This document shows, piece by piece, positions 48,677 through 57,704 of a DNA stretch of 64,000 nucleotides. Each line of letters starts with the position of its first letter. The stretch's first letter is position 1. Source of the DNA: DASVWZ01 sp963715675 (GTDB taxonomy: Bacteria; Acidobacteriota; Terriglobia; Terriglobales; Acidobacteriaceae); assembly GCA_963715675.1 (NCBI GenBank), contig OY970265.1:4464001-4528000 (forward strand), read 5' to 3'. The notes beneath the pieces are model-generated. The model was not told the origin of the DNA. It saw only the letters and a program-made list of their open reading frames with translations, and did not search any database. Both the position numbers and the translations under genes were made by a program.

Positions 48677-51004
48677 TTAATAATGAAAACGATAGCGCAA
48701 TTCCAGGTAAATTTCCCGCGGGTTGTTCCAATGGAAACCGCCGAAGGTCAGGCTGTTGTCGAGTTCCACGCGGCGGTTGGCGAGGTTGAGAGCATTCAAT
48801 GACGCCGATAAGCGTTCGCCGAAATCTTTGCCCAGTGAGAGATCGAAGGTGGTATGCGCCGGCAGGTAGTCGCCCGTATACGGAGCGCCGGGGAAGGCGT
48901 TGCTGAAACCCGAACCGTAGTAGACGTTGGTGGAGGCATAGGCGTGCCAGGGAAGCGTGACGTCGCCGCCCACATTGAGTGTGTTGCGTTGGTCGTGATC
49001 GAGCGGGCTCAGTCCGGGAGAAAACGAAAAATCCGTCAGGCCGCCGGTAATAGTGCCGCTGCCTTCAGCGATCTGGTTGGAATAGGCGAGATGCACTTGT
49101 CCGCGGTGGGCGAAACGCGGAGATCGGAGCGTGAGTTCCCAGCCGCGAATCACGGCCTGCGAAACGGTGAGCGGAAAAAAGATGCTGGAAGCGCCGATAT
49201 TGTTGTGATCGAGAAAATTACGGACGTTGGTTTTGAAATTGTCGGCGTCGAGCACCCAGCCACGGTATGGGATACTTACGCCGAACTGATGTTCTTCGTC
49301 GCGTTCACCGGGGAGTGAGGTGAATCCCAAGGCTTGGCCTTTGGTGTAGTTGATAAGGGCCGGACCCGAAACCGTCTCGATGGGCGGCTCCTGGTAATAA
49401 TGACCGTAGAAGGCACGGAAGGTCCAATGGATGCGAGGCACGGTGAAGGTCGCGCCGAAACGCGGGCTGATGGCGGTCTCGTCGATCGGAGGCGCCGCTG
49501 CGGTGGATGGAATGTTTCCTTCGGAGAAGCGCGTGGGGCGCATGCCCGCCGAGAGCGTCAACCAGGAAAAGGGCTTGAACTTGTCATCGATATAAAAGGT
49601 TTCGAGATTGGCGTTGGGGTGCTCTACATCGGCGAAGGGGAGGTTGCCGCTACCGTCATTGAAGATCGCGCCGAACGACTGGTTATCGCTCTGGTAGAAG
49701 CTCAAGAAGCCAACCTGCAAATCGTTTTTCTTGACGTTGGCGGCAAAGCTGCCCTGACCTCCGGCATAGGTCGAGGCGCGACTCTCAGTCGTTGCGACGG
49801 GAGTATCCGTGGGCTGACTGTTATAGTCTCCGCGGTTGTAGTGGTAGAACGGGGAAATCGTGGTCATGAAGTGCGAACTGAAGGTGTGGACCCAGGTAAA
49901 CAGCACGCCGGCATCGGCCTCGTGCTCACCGTCGCGCAGACCAATGCTGGGATATTGCGGGCTGAAACCGTTGGCCGGAATGGATCCATTCTCGAGATCG
50001 TTGGGGTTCGGATCGTAAGGGACCTGAAAGTAATCGCGCCGAAGTGAGGTCATCAGACGAAGCTGATTCGAAGGATCAACGTTGTAAATGAAGGAACCGA
50101 AACCGCCGACGCCGTTGACCGCATCGTGAACCACCTGCGGGACCGGAGTCTGCAAACCGAGATTGCTGCGGTTGGCGTTGACACTGGCATAGTAGGCAAA
50201 GCGTTCGGTGTGACTGCCGAAGCTGAGGGCGTCATTGGTTTGGTAGAAGTTGCCGGCGCTGAGGACGAGTTCGGCCTGGTTGTTGCGCTCGAAGCCGGTG
50301 CGGGGAACCACGTTGAAGACCCCGTAAGTGCGGTCGCCGAACTCCGCACCATAGCTGCCGCGATTGACCTCGACATATTCCAGATCCTTGGGGTCGAACT
50401 GCGGGCCGACATTTTGTGCGATGGCAGTGTTGATGACGGGAATGCCGTCCAGCAGCCAGGTGGTTTGGTGGCCGCCGCGCATGTGGAGCATGTCGTGGGT
50501 AACGTAAGATCCCGGCACGTAGTTAGTGATCATGGCCAAGCTGTTGGATCGGTCGGCGCCAGGGGTGCGCTCAATGTCGCGGCTATCCACCAGCGTGATG
50601 GGAGTGGCGCTGTCAGTGGGAACGATTGCGGACGAAGCAGAAACGGTGACTTGTTCATGCGCTGAGGCCACCTGCAATTGAAAGTGAGCGACCGGCACGG
50701 TCCCCGAAATGACCGTGACATCCTGCGCGATCTGCGCGAAGCCTTTGCTGGCGACACTGACGGAGTAGTCGCCCAGAGGCAAGGCGTTGAACTGGAATTC
50801 TCCGTTGGTGTCGGTGTTGGTGGTCTTCGCCCAATCCGAGGACTTGGCTTTCAGCATGACCATGGCTCCCTGAACCGGGCGATGTTGCGGGTCGTGCACC
50901 ACGCCACGGACCGCGCCGTAGACATTGGCAAAGACTGAGATAGAGGTTGCGGCTACAGCCAGCAACACGAAACTGGTGAAAAGAATCATTCTTGTGAAAC
51001 GCAT
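48677..51004 (-). CDS. TonB-dependent outer-membrane receptor
   Basis: 775 residues. Signal peptide 1-~26; carboxypeptidase-regulatory-like domain (~30-115: GVVHDPQHRPVQGAMVMLKAK ... GEFQFNALPLGDYSVSVAS); plug (~130-240: GSYVTHDMLHMRGGHQTTWLLDGIPV, YVEVNRGSYGAEFGDRTYGVFNV); barrel to the C-terminal RYRFHY ending in Tyr as for BAM substrates. Imports a bulky substrate using TonB. Only 13 bp separate it from the Sco-type gene, which suggests a copper-related ligand, by context only. Confidence 0.9.
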   Translation of the reverse strand: MRFTRMILFTSFVLLAVAATSISVFANVYGAVRGVVHDPQHRPVQGAMVMLKAKSSDWAKTTNTDTNGEFQFNALPLGDYSVSVASKGFAQIAQDVTVISGTVPVAHFQLQVASAHEQVTVSASSAIVPTDSATPITLVDSRDIERTPGADRSNSLAMITNYVPGSYVTHDMLHMRGGHQTTWLLDGIPVINTAIAQNVGPQFDPKDLEYVEVNRGSYGAEFGDRTYGVFNVVPRTGFERNNQAELVLSAGNFYQTNDALSFGSHTERFAYYASVNANRSNLGLQTPVPQVVHDAVNGVGGFGSFIYNVDPSNQLRLMTSLRRDYFQVPYDPNPNDLENGSIPANGFSPQYPSIGLRDGEHEADAGVLFTWVHTFSSHFMTTISPFYHYNRGDYNSQPTDTPVATTESRASTYAGGQGSFAANVKKNDLQVGFLSFYQSDNQSFGAIFNDGSGNLPFADVEHPNANLETFYIDDKFKPFSWLTLSAGMRPTRFSEGNIPSTAAAPPIDETAISPRFGATFTVPRIHWTFRAFYGHYYQEPPIETVSGPALINYTKGQALGFTSLPGERDEEHQFGVSIPYRGWVLDADNFKTNVRNFLDHNNIGASSIFFPLTVSQAVIRGWELTLRSPRFAHRGQVHLAYSNQIAEGSGTITGGLTDFSFSPGLSPLDHDQRNTLNVGGDVTLPWHAYASTNVYYGSGFSNAFPGAPYTGDYLPAHTTFDLSLGKDFGERLSASLNALNLANRRVELDNSLTFGGFHWNNPREIYLELRYRFHY

Positions 51005-51184
51005 AGATCCTCCGGTACGAACTCGGCATTGTGAGCGGGTTCTCCTTCGCAGTCTTCGCGAATCCTCGGCGAACTTTGCGGTTCAATGGATCTTGCCGCT
51101 GTGGTAAGAAGCTTTAACCGCAAAGAACGCTATGACAGCCACAAAGGGCGCAAAGGTTCCTGGAAGGTTTGCTGAACGAAACAG
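51005..51184. repeat. Intergenic inverted repeat CTTTGCGGTT/AACCGCAAAG
   Basis: Perfect 10-bp arms at 51074-51083 and 51116-51125. Around them run degenerate units (TTCGCAGTCTTCGCG, CAAAGAACGC, CAAAGGGCGCAAAGG), another intergenic repeat type. It separates the Cys-rich gene from the TonB receptor gene. Confidence 0.7.
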
Positions 51185-51532
51185 TTAGCCGAGGAGGAAT
51201 TGCGGAGGAGCGCGTCCGGAGTACGCGCGTTCGATTGCGGAAGTGAGATGAAGCGACTGGACAGCGGGTCGGCGCAGGGTGGTTGAGCGTTTGCAGGAAG
51301 CCCGGGTCACAGGCTTTGTCTGCGCCCACTGCGAGACTGTCAGCGACTGGCAGCAATCGTGATTGCAACAGTCTGCAGGAGCGTGCAACTCCATGCCGCG
51401 AGGGGCTGCATCGTGCATCGGATGCCGCTTACAACAGGCATGAGGCTCGGGAGCAGTCGCAGCCAGGCCCACGGGCGCGAGCACGCCCACCAGCAACAAA
51501 ATCAGCAGTAGCCTGGCTGTCCAACGCTGCAT
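51185..51532 (-). CDS. Small Cys/His-rich exported protein
   Basis: 115 residues from the ATG at 51532. Signal peptide ~1-26 (RLLLILLLVGVLAPVGLAATA). The mature part is dense in possible metal ligands: PHACCKRHPMHD ... MELHAPADCCNHDCCQSL. No named family is certain. Position at the head of the TonB receptor/CusF-Sco set and a good promoter suggest a copper- or other soft-metal-binding role; inferred. Confidence 0.7.
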   Translation of the reverse strand: MQRWTARLLLILLLVGVLAPVGLAATAPEPHACCKRHPMHDAAPRGMELHAPADCCNHDCCQSLTVSQWAQTKPVTRASCKRSTTLRRPAVQSLHLTSAIERAYSGRAPPQFLLG

Positions 51533-51572
51533 ATTCGTTCTGCGACAGAACCTCACCCACTGAGGTAGGTCC

Positions 51573-51601
51573 ACAATATCGAAAAGACCCGGCCTACGCA
51601 A
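51573..51601 (-). promoter_or_regulatory. Promoter of the Cys-rich/TonB/Sco set, with inverted repeat downstream
   Basis: On the minus strand TTGCGT (51596-51601) and TATTGT (51573-51578) are 17 bp apart; the ATG is 41 bp downstream. Between promoter and gene ACCTCA-CCCAC-TGAGGT (about 51550-51566) is an inverted repeat that could be an operator. Confidence 0.6.
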
Positions 51602-51701
51602 GCGACAGCAGAGCACGGCCGTAGGCAGCGAAACTCCGAATCGGCATGATTTTGTTCTGCGCGGCAGCACAGGCGCGGATGCCCGCGCCTACATCAGCAA
51701 G

Positions 51702-52118
51702 TTAATGGCTGCCGCGTGGGGCACCATCATGCTCTTGCAATCCGCAGGTGTGGGAGAAGCGGTATCGGTTGCGGGCGAACCAGCGATAGCCGGCGTGAAT
51801 CAGGGAATTGAATCCCGGCAAGCTGAACACCGCGTAGAATGGCCACGCCCACCAGATTCTTCGCGTGACCTGGAGATAGACGTCAGCGCCTGAAATCAAT
51901 TTGCCGTCGCGAGTCAGCAGGCGAATATCGGACAAAAGTTCGCCGGGGGCTACTTTCAACTGGCCGGCAGCCCGCGATTCTTGCAGAGAGGCGATGGCGA
52001 AGCCGCTCCGCGCCAGAGTCGACCCCCAGAATTGAGCCCAGCGTGAACAGAAGCCGCAGCTGCCATCGTAAAGCACCCAGCCGCGCACGGGGTCGACGGG
52101 TGGGCTCGCATCTGCCAT
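51702..52118 (-). CDS. DCC-family thiol-disulfide oxidoreductase (DUF393)
   Basis: 138 residues from the ATG at 52118, fixed by AGGAGG eight bases upstream. The family's defining start is present: WVLYDGSCGFCSRW (Cys21, Cys24), then LLTRDGKLISGADVYLQV and FYAVFSLPGFNSLIHAGYRWFARNRYRF (in pieces). Function in the family is mostly unknown; redox-active Cys pair. Separated from the Cys-rich gene's promoter by ~100 bp that includes a GGATGCCCGCGCCTACAT repeat. Confidence 0.88.
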   Translation of the reverse strand: MADASPPVDPVRGWVLYDGSCGFCSRWAQFWGSTLARSGFAIASLQESRAAGQLKVAPGELLSDIRLLTRDGKLISGADVYLQVTRRIWWAWPFYAVFSLPGFNSLIHAGYRWFARNRYRFSHTCGLQEHDGAPRGSH

Positions 52119-52395
52119 GGCTAAAGCCTCCTGCTTCCGGTCCACCGTTACTTCCGAATCCTGATTCTGAGGTGAAAGCAGCTCCAATGCCCGATTATCA
52201 GGCTTGTCGCTGCCCGATTGAAAGGCCTTTGCCGGACGCATTCGACGATGATGGGAATAGGGGAGTGTCCAAAGTTTCTGGTCCCAGATATTCTGTCCCG
52301 ATCCCGGCGTGGGGCGGTTTGTCTTTTGTCGGTGAGCGGCGTATAGTTATGTTTGGAAACTGTTGTGTAGTACCAGCTTGTGGCGGAGCACACCA
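52119..52395. other. Divergent region between DCC protein and rimP
   Basis: No gene found. It contains the ribosome site of the DCC gene and GC-rich text (CCCGATCCCGGCGTGGGGCGG) without clear repeat structure. Confidence 0.4.
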
Positions 52396-52411
52396 GTGGG
52401 CGAAAGCCCAC
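52396..52411 (+). promoter_or_regulatory. GTGGGC-GAAA-GCCCAC hairpin before rimP
   Basis: A perfect 6-bp stem with a GAAA tetraloop, then ATTTTAGTTT. It could act as an attenuator/terminator upstream of rimP, or belong to the same hairpin type seen before infB (54608-54635) and tuf. Confidence 0.5.
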
Positions 52412-52467
52412 ATTTTAGTTTGGGCTGATTTTCCGCCGGCTGAGCCTCGCGCAACTCAATTGTTTTC

Positions 52468-52971
52468 ATGACATTTGAAGTGGATCGGGTGCGGGAGATT
52501 GTGGATCGGGTTGCCGCCTCCAGCGGGCTGGAGGTTGTCGAAGTGGAATTGCGCGGGGGCGGGAAGGCCCGAATGCTGCGCATTTTTATTGACAAGCCAG
52601 GGGGCGTGACCCACGAGGATTGCGCCAACCTGAGCCGGGAAGTGGGGACCATCCTCGACGTCGAGGATGCGGTTCCGGGCGGCTCTTACGTGCTTGAGGT
52701 TTCGTCGCCGGGGCTGGATCGCAAGCTGTCGCGTCCGGCGGACTATGAACGCTTCACCGGGAGCCGGGTGAAGTTGACGACGTGGAATCCGGTGAATGGA
52801 AGCCGGCACTTTGAAGGACGGCTGGAGAGTTTTAGCGAAGGGCGTGTGACTTTGGATTTGACCCCGCTGAGGAAAAAGCCGAAGCCAGGAAAAGCAAGTC
52901 ACGACGCACCGCAGAAGCTGGACATCGAGTTTGCCAATGTGGAGAAGGCAAATTTGGTGCCTGAGATCTAG
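52468..52971 (+). CDS. rimP: Ribosome maturation factor RimP
   Basis: 167 residues, family size. Text: VREIVDRVAASSGLEVVEVELRG, MLRIFIDKPGGVTHEDCANLSREVGTILD, YVLEVSSPGLDRKLSRPADYERF (in pieces). Needed for 30S maturation. First gene of the rimP-nusA-infB unit; ylxR, often found between nusA and infB, is not here. Confidence 0.96.
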   Translation: MTFEVDRVREIVDRVAASSGLEVVEVELRGGGKARMLRIFIDKPGGVTHEDCANLSREVGTILDVEDAVPGGSYVLEVSSPGLDRKLSRPADYERFTGSRVKLTTWNPVNGSRHFEGRLESFSEGRVTLDLTPLRKKPKPGKASHDAPQKLDIEFANVEKANLVPEI

Positions 52972-53065
52972 AAGTCAGTAGCCGGGAGTCAGTAGTTAGG
53001 GAACCCAGGGTTTGCGCCGGTTCCTGACTCCTGACGCTGACTCCTGACTACGTTTTGAAATTCTT
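52972..53065. repeat. Intergenic inverted-repeat element, GGAGTCAG family
   Basis: Left arm AGTCAGTAGCCGGGAGTCAG plus TAGTTAGGGAAC; right arm GTTCCTGACTCCTGACGC plus TGACTCCTGACTAC. The arms pair over most of ~31 nt around CCAGGGTTTGCGCCG. Sister of 30756-30846. Confidence 0.85.
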
Positions 53066-54574
53066 ATGGCAAGCGAGCTCTACAACACGATCGATGCTCT
53101 CAGCCGGGAGAAGGGGATCGATCCGCGGATCGTAGTCAGCGCGGTGGAAGACGCCATTGTGGTGGCCACGCGCAAGTACTACAAGACCCAGGAAAACCTG
53201 CGCGCCCAACTGGACCGCGACACCGGGAAGATCCGCGCCTTTGCCGTGAAGTCGGTGGTGGAAACCCGGGAGCAGGTCGAGGATCCGGTGCTGCAGGTGA
53301 CGCTCGAAGATGCCCGCAAGCAGGATCCCAACGTTGAGGTTGGCGGCGAACTCCTGATTCCCAAGGCGACGGAAGGAATTCTGGGACGAATTGCGGCGCA
53401 ACTGGCGAAGCAAGTGATTTTCCAGAAAGTCCGCGAAGCCGAGCGGGACACGGTTTACAACGAGTACTCCGGCCGCATCGGGGAAGTGGTGAATGCGGTG
53501 GTGAAACGGATCGAAGGTCCGGATGTGATTTTTGACGTGGGCAAAGCGGAAGCCCGGATGCCGCGCAAGGAGCAGTCACGGCTGGAATCGTTCGCCATGG
53601 GCGAGCGCATCCGGGTGGTGATTGCGCGGGTGGAAAAAGCCTCGAAAGGCCCGGCTCTGGTGGTCTCACGGGCCGCGCCGGAACTGGTGCAGCACCTGTT
53701 CCAGACCGAAGTTCCGGAAATCTACGACGGCACGGTGGTGATCCGCGCCATTGCCCGTGAGGCGGGCGAACGTACCAAGATTGCGGTCTTGTCCAAGGAC
53801 AAGGATGTAGACGCAGTGGGCGCTTGCGTGGGCATGAAGGGCATGCGAGTGCAGTCGATTATCCGCGAACTGCGCGGCGAGAAGATTGACATCATTGAAT
53901 ACCACGACGACGCGGTCGGATTTGCGGAAAAAGCCCTGCAGCCGGCCAAGGTCAGTCGCGTGACCGTGGTGGATGCCGGGGAAAAGCATCTGGAAGTTGT
54001 GGTGGATGACAGCCAGCTTTCCCTGGCCATCGGCAAGAAGGGACAAAACGTCCGGTTGGCCGCGAAACTGCTCGGCTGGAAGATCGATATCAAGAGCGAA
54101 GAAGAGAAGCGGCAGGAAGTGGAACAGGAAATGTCGCGGCTGGTCACCACCACCACGCCGCTGGAGAACGTGCCGGGACTTGGCGAAGGACTGATTGAGA
54201 AGCTTGCAGCGGCGGGCGTGACCACGGTCGAATCGCTGGCGGATATGACTCCCGAACAACTGGAAGCCATTGAAGGCATCGGCCCGAAGACAGTGGAAAA
54301 AATCAGTCTCGCGGTCAATAATTACTTTTCCAGTCTGGAAGGCGCCGCGGAGGCACCCGAGGCAGCCGAGTCCGCGCCGCCGGAGGGTCAGGAAGCTCAG
54401 CCCGAACCGTTGCCGCACGCAGCTGCGGCCGCGGAGCCAGTGGAGGCGGGAGCGGCGGAAGCTGCTGCCGAGGGCGAACCGGCCGCCGGTATGGATTCTG
54501 GGCCGACTGAAACTCCAATTGAAGCAGAGGAACAAAAACCGTCCGGGGAGCAGAGCTCTTCCGGAGGGGAGTAA
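53066..54574 (+). CDS. nusA: Transcription termination/antitermination factor NusA
   Basis: 502 residues: N-terminal RNAP-binding domain (1-~125), S1 (~135-200, GRIGEVVNAVVKRIEGPDVIFDVGKAEARMP), KH domains (~230-345, GMKGMRVQSIIRELRGEKIDI and LAIGKKGQNVRLAAKLLGWKIDI), helix-hairpin-helix (~370-425, VPGLGEGLIEKLAAAGVTTV, IEGIGPKTVEKI). It ends in ~75 residues of Ala/Glu/Pro. Motifs given as pieces. Controls pausing and antitermination with NusB/NusE. Confidence 0.96.
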   Translation: MASELYNTIDALSREKGIDPRIVVSAVEDAIVVATRKYYKTQENLRAQLDRDTGKIRAFAVKSVVETREQVEDPVLQVTLEDARKQDPNVEVGGELLIPKATEGILGRIAAQLAKQVIFQKVREAERDTVYNEYSGRIGEVVNAVVKRIEGPDVIFDVGKAEARMPRKEQSRLESFAMGERIRVVIARVEKASKGPALVVSRAAPELVQHLFQTEVPEIYDGTVVIRAIAREAGERTKIAVLSKDKDVDAVGACVGMKGMRVQSIIRELRGEKIDIIEYHDDAVGFAEKALQPAKVSRVTVVDAGEKHLEVVVDDSQLSLAIGKKGQNVRLAAKLLGWKIDIKSEEEKRQEVEQEMSRLVTTTTPLENVPGLGEGLIEKLAAAGVTTVESLADMTPEQLEAIEGIGPKTVEKISLAVNNYFSSLEGAAEAPEAAESAPPEGQEAQPEPLPHAAAAAEPVEAGAAEAAAEGEPAAGMDSGPTETPIEAEEQKPSGEQSSSGGE

Positions 54575-54607
54575 GACTGGCTGCGCCAGATATTCGTGAG
54601 GTATCAG

Positions 54608-54635
54608 GCGGGCACCCTCAGGGGTCAAAGCCCGC
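54608..54635 (+). promoter_or_regulatory. Compound hairpin in the nusA-infB gap
   Basis: Outer stem GCGGGC (54608-54613) with GCCCGC (54630-54635), inner ACCC/GGGT pairs and a CAAA bulge, followed by ATTTTGG. The 162-bp gap has no ylxR. Confidence 0.45.
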
Positions 54636-54736
54636 ATTTTGGCGAGTCTTGGCGGTACGGGTGAATTGGTACCCTACCATTACCGTGAGGTTGACATGAA
54701 GACGTAGCGGGACAGTCCGGAGGAACATAACGGCGG

Positions 54737-57604
54737 ATGAGTAAGATTCGAATCAACGATCTGGCCAGGGAACTCGAAGTCAAGAGCAAGTCCATACTGG
54801 ATTCGCTGACCGAGGTGGGGGTCACCGAGAAGAAGACCCATTCCAGTTCCCTTGAAGAGCACGAGGCGGAGAAGGTTCGGGCACATTTCCGCTCCGGGCG
54901 TGAGGCATCGGCGGGAGCAAAGCCCTCACGGCCCAGCCGCATCGAGAGCGACGAAATCAAGACCAAAATTGACCTTTCTCATATTTCCAGGCCAGGTGAC
55001 GTGTTAAACGCGATCCGTAAGCAGCAAGCCCCTCCTGCAGTTCCTCCCGCACGTCCCACAGCGGTGCATCCTGCGATTGAGACAAAGCCGGCAGCATCGG
55101 CGCCGGTAGCAACCCCGCCGGCTGTGCTGCCGCCGACCGCGCCACCGGCGCTGCCGCGGCTGGTCGTGCCGTCGACCACCCCCCGGCCGAGCTTTACGGT
55201 TTCCGCGGCACCGGTTGTTCCACCGCCGGCGGCGGGAACTCCTCCGCCTGCTCCCGCAGCGCCAGGGCCCCCGCCGGCTCCGGTCGTGCAGGCGCCGGTT
55301 CAGGCAACGCCTGCGGCACCGTCTCAAATGCCGCCCCCGATGGGACACACTGCGGCTCAGCCGACCGCTGCGGCGCCACCAGCGAGTCAACGGCCCATTG
55401 CGCCCCGGCCGCGCATGATTGTTCCGCAGACCGGGCCCCGTCCGGTTTACAAAGCTCCCGCGCCAAGGCCGCCCGCTGCCGGAATGCCGACGCGTCCCGC
55501 GCCAGGGCGCCCAGTACCGGGACAGCCGATCTTTCAGCGTCCACGGCCCGGGGGACCTCCGGGCGCACGGACCGCCATTCGTCCGGGCGAACGCCGGCCG
55601 ATGCACCCCACGCGACAGTCACCAACCGGAACCCGACCTCTGGGGGTTGGACCGGGAGCGACGCCTGGTGAAACGCGTCCCGGCAGCCGTCCAGGTGCGC
55701 CCGCCCGACGACCGGGTCAACGCTACGTTCCCCGAGGCACAAAAGAAGGGCCGATGAAGGGCTTCGTTCCGCCTCCACGGCTTTCGCTGTCGAACGAGCC
55801 CCAGCCGATCTCAAGAAGCATCACCATTACCGAAGGCATCAGTGTGAAGGACTTGGCCGAGAAGCTTGCGATCCGCGCCAAGGACTTGATCGCTCGTTTG
55901 CTGGCGCGGGGCGTGTTTGCCACCATCAATCAGACGCTGGATGCCGAACTTGCCAGCGAGATGGCACGTTTTTTCGGAGCAGAGACCAACGTCATTACCT
56001 TCGAGGAGCAGGCGGCCAAGGAAGTGACCGACGCCGCTGCCAAGGAAGAGACTGGCGCTCTGGACGTGACGCCGCGTCCTCCGGTGGTAACCATCATGGG
56101 CCACGTCGACCATGGCAAGACCACACTGCTGGATTCCATCCGTTCCACCGACGTGGCCGGGGGCGAGGCTGGCGGGATCACGCAGCACATCGGCGCTTAC
56201 AAGGTCACGGTTCAGGACAAGGACTCACCCGCCTATGGCCGCCAGATCGTATTCCTCGATACGCCGGGCCACGAAGCCTTTACCCGCATGCGTTCGCGGG
56301 GAGCCAAGGCCACCGACATTGTGGTGCTGGTGGTTGCCGCCGACGACGGTGTAATGCCGCAGACTCTGGAAGCCATCGACCACGCGCATGCGGCGGAAGT
56401 CCCCATCATTGTTGCGGTGAACAAGATCGACAAACCCGGTGCGTTGCCCGACCGGGTGAAGAAGCAACTGGCAGATCGCGGGCTGATGCCAGAAGATTGG
56501 GGCGGCACGACTGTGTTCGTCGATGTTTCCGCCAAGCAGAAAACCAACCTAAATCTGTTGATGGAAATGATCTGCCTGGTGGCGGACCTGCAGGAGTTGA
56601 AGGCCAGTCCCGACCGCCCGGCTACCGGAGTTGTGCTGGAAGCCAAACTGGACCGGGGCCGCGGGCCGGTAGCGACGCTGCTGGTGCAGAATGGAACGCT
56701 TCGGACGGGCAACAATTTCGTGGTGGGAAATCAGTTCGGAAAAGTCCGGGCGATGTTTGACGACCGCGGCTATCAATTGGAAGAAGCGCCTCCCTCGACG
56801 CCGGTCGAGATTCTTGGCCTGGAAGGGTTGCCGCAAGCCGGCGATCAGTTTGTGGCTGTTGCGGATCGCGACAAGGCCCGGGGAATTTCCGAGTACCGCG
56901 AACAGAAAGCCCGCGAAGCCACGCTGGCCAAGAGTTCCCGGGTGTCACTGGAAGGTCTGGCGGAGCAGATCAAGACTGCGGGCACCAAGGAATTGAACAT
57001 CATTCTGAAGGGCGACGTGGGTGGTTCGGTGGAGGTGCTGAGCGATCTGCTTTCGAAGCTTTCCAATGACAAAGTCCGGCTGAAGGTGCTTCGTACCGGC
57101 GTCGGCGCCATCACGGAAAGCGACGTGTTGCTGGCTTCGGCCTCGAACGCGATCATTATCGGATTCAGTGTGCGTCCGGAGCGCAAAGCGCAGGAACTCG
57201 CCGAGCAGGAAAAAGTCGATATCCGGCTGCATTCGATCATTTATGAATTGCAGGACGAGATCAAGCGCGCCATGAGCGGCCTGCTCGAGCCGACCATCAA
57301 GGAAACTTACCAGGGCCGCGCCGACGTGCTCGACACGTTCCGTATTCCGAAGGTCGGGACAGTGGCGGGATGCCGCGTAAGCGACGGGCTCATCAAGCGC
57401 GATTCCGAAGTCCGGCTGCTGCGCGACAACGTGGTGGTGTTCAAAGGCAAAATCGCGTCACTGCGCCGTTTCAAGGACGATGCCAGCCAGGTCACGAACG
57501 GCATGGAATGCGGCATCTCGATCGCAAACTATGGCGACATTAAAGTTGGAGATGTGATTGAGGCCTTCGTCACCGAGCGCATCGCAGCGGAAGTCATTGC
57601 GTAA
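54737..57604 (+). CDS. infB: Translation initiation factor IF-2
   Basis: 955 residues. N-terminal IF2_N (1-50, SKIRINDLARELEVKSKSILDSL); a ~260-residue Pro/Ala/Arg linker (85-345); a second IF2_N-like segment (~360-410); G domain from ~450 with GHVDHGKT, GGITQHIGAY, DTPGHEAF and NKIDKPGA; then domains II-IV to the end. Brings fMet-tRNA to the 30S subunit. Complete. GGAGG lies 13 bases upstream of ATG 54737. Confidence 0.96.
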   Translation: MSKIRINDLARELEVKSKSILDSLTEVGVTEKKTHSSSLEEHEAEKVRAHFRSGREASAGAKPSRPSRIESDEIKTKIDLSHISRPGDVLNAIRKQQAPPAVPPARPTAVHPAIETKPAASAPVATPPAVLPPTAPPALPRLVVPSTTPRPSFTVSAAPVVPPPAAGTPPPAPAAPGPPPAPVVQAPVQATPAAPSQMPPPMGHTAAQPTAAAPPASQRPIAPRPRMIVPQTGPRPVYKAPAPRPPAAGMPTRPAPGRPVPGQPIFQRPRPGGPPGARTAIRPGERRPMHPTRQSPTGTRPLGVGPGATPGETRPGSRPGAPARRPGQRYVPRGTKEGPMKGFVPPPRLSLSNEPQPISRSITITEGISVKDLAEKLAIRAKDLIARLLARGVFATINQTLDAELASEMARFFGAETNVITFEEQAAKEVTDAAAKEETGALDVTPRPPVVTIMGHVDHGKTTLLDSIRSTDVAGGEAGGITQHIGAYKVTVQDKDSPAYGRQIVFLDTPGHEAFTRMRSRGAKATDIVVLVVAADDGVMPQTLEAIDHAHAAEVPIIVAVNKIDKPGALPDRVKKQLADRGLMPEDWGGTTVFVDVSAKQKTNLNLLMEMICLVADLQELKASPDRPATGVVLEAKLDRGRGPVATLLVQNGTLRTGNNFVVGNQFGKVRAMFDDRGYQLEEAPPSTPVEILGLEGLPQAGDQFVAVADRDKARGISEYREQKAREATLAKSSRVSLEGLAEQIKTAGTKELNIILKGDVGGSVEVLSDLLSKLSNDKVRLKVLRTGVGAITESDVLLASASNAIIIGFSVRPERKAQELAEQEKVDIRLHSIIYELQDEIKRAMSGLLEPTIKETYQGRADVLDTFRIPKVGTVAGCRVSDGLIKRDSEVRLLRDNVVVFKGKIASLRRFKDDASQVTNGMECGISIANYGDIKVGDVIEAFVTERIAAEVIA

Positions 57605-57704
57605 GAGCGGTCGTTGGTCGTCGGTCGTTCGTCGTCCTTAGCGGCTAGCGGCCAACTTGCTTTCCGCCATCAGCGTCAGGCAAATCAATTTGGAGGTATC
57701 CAGC
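57605..57704. repeat. Intergenic repeat element, TTGGTCG family
   Basis: GGTCGTTGGTCGTCGGTCG and TTCGTCGTCC, followed by GCGGCTAGCGGCCAAC. Then non-repeat text with GGAGG, the ribosome site of the peptidase gene. Confidence 0.7.

Noticed and set aside
53666..54637. Minus-strand frame opposite nusA (323 codons)
   Set aside because: Antisense shadow of nusA without motif or ribosome site.
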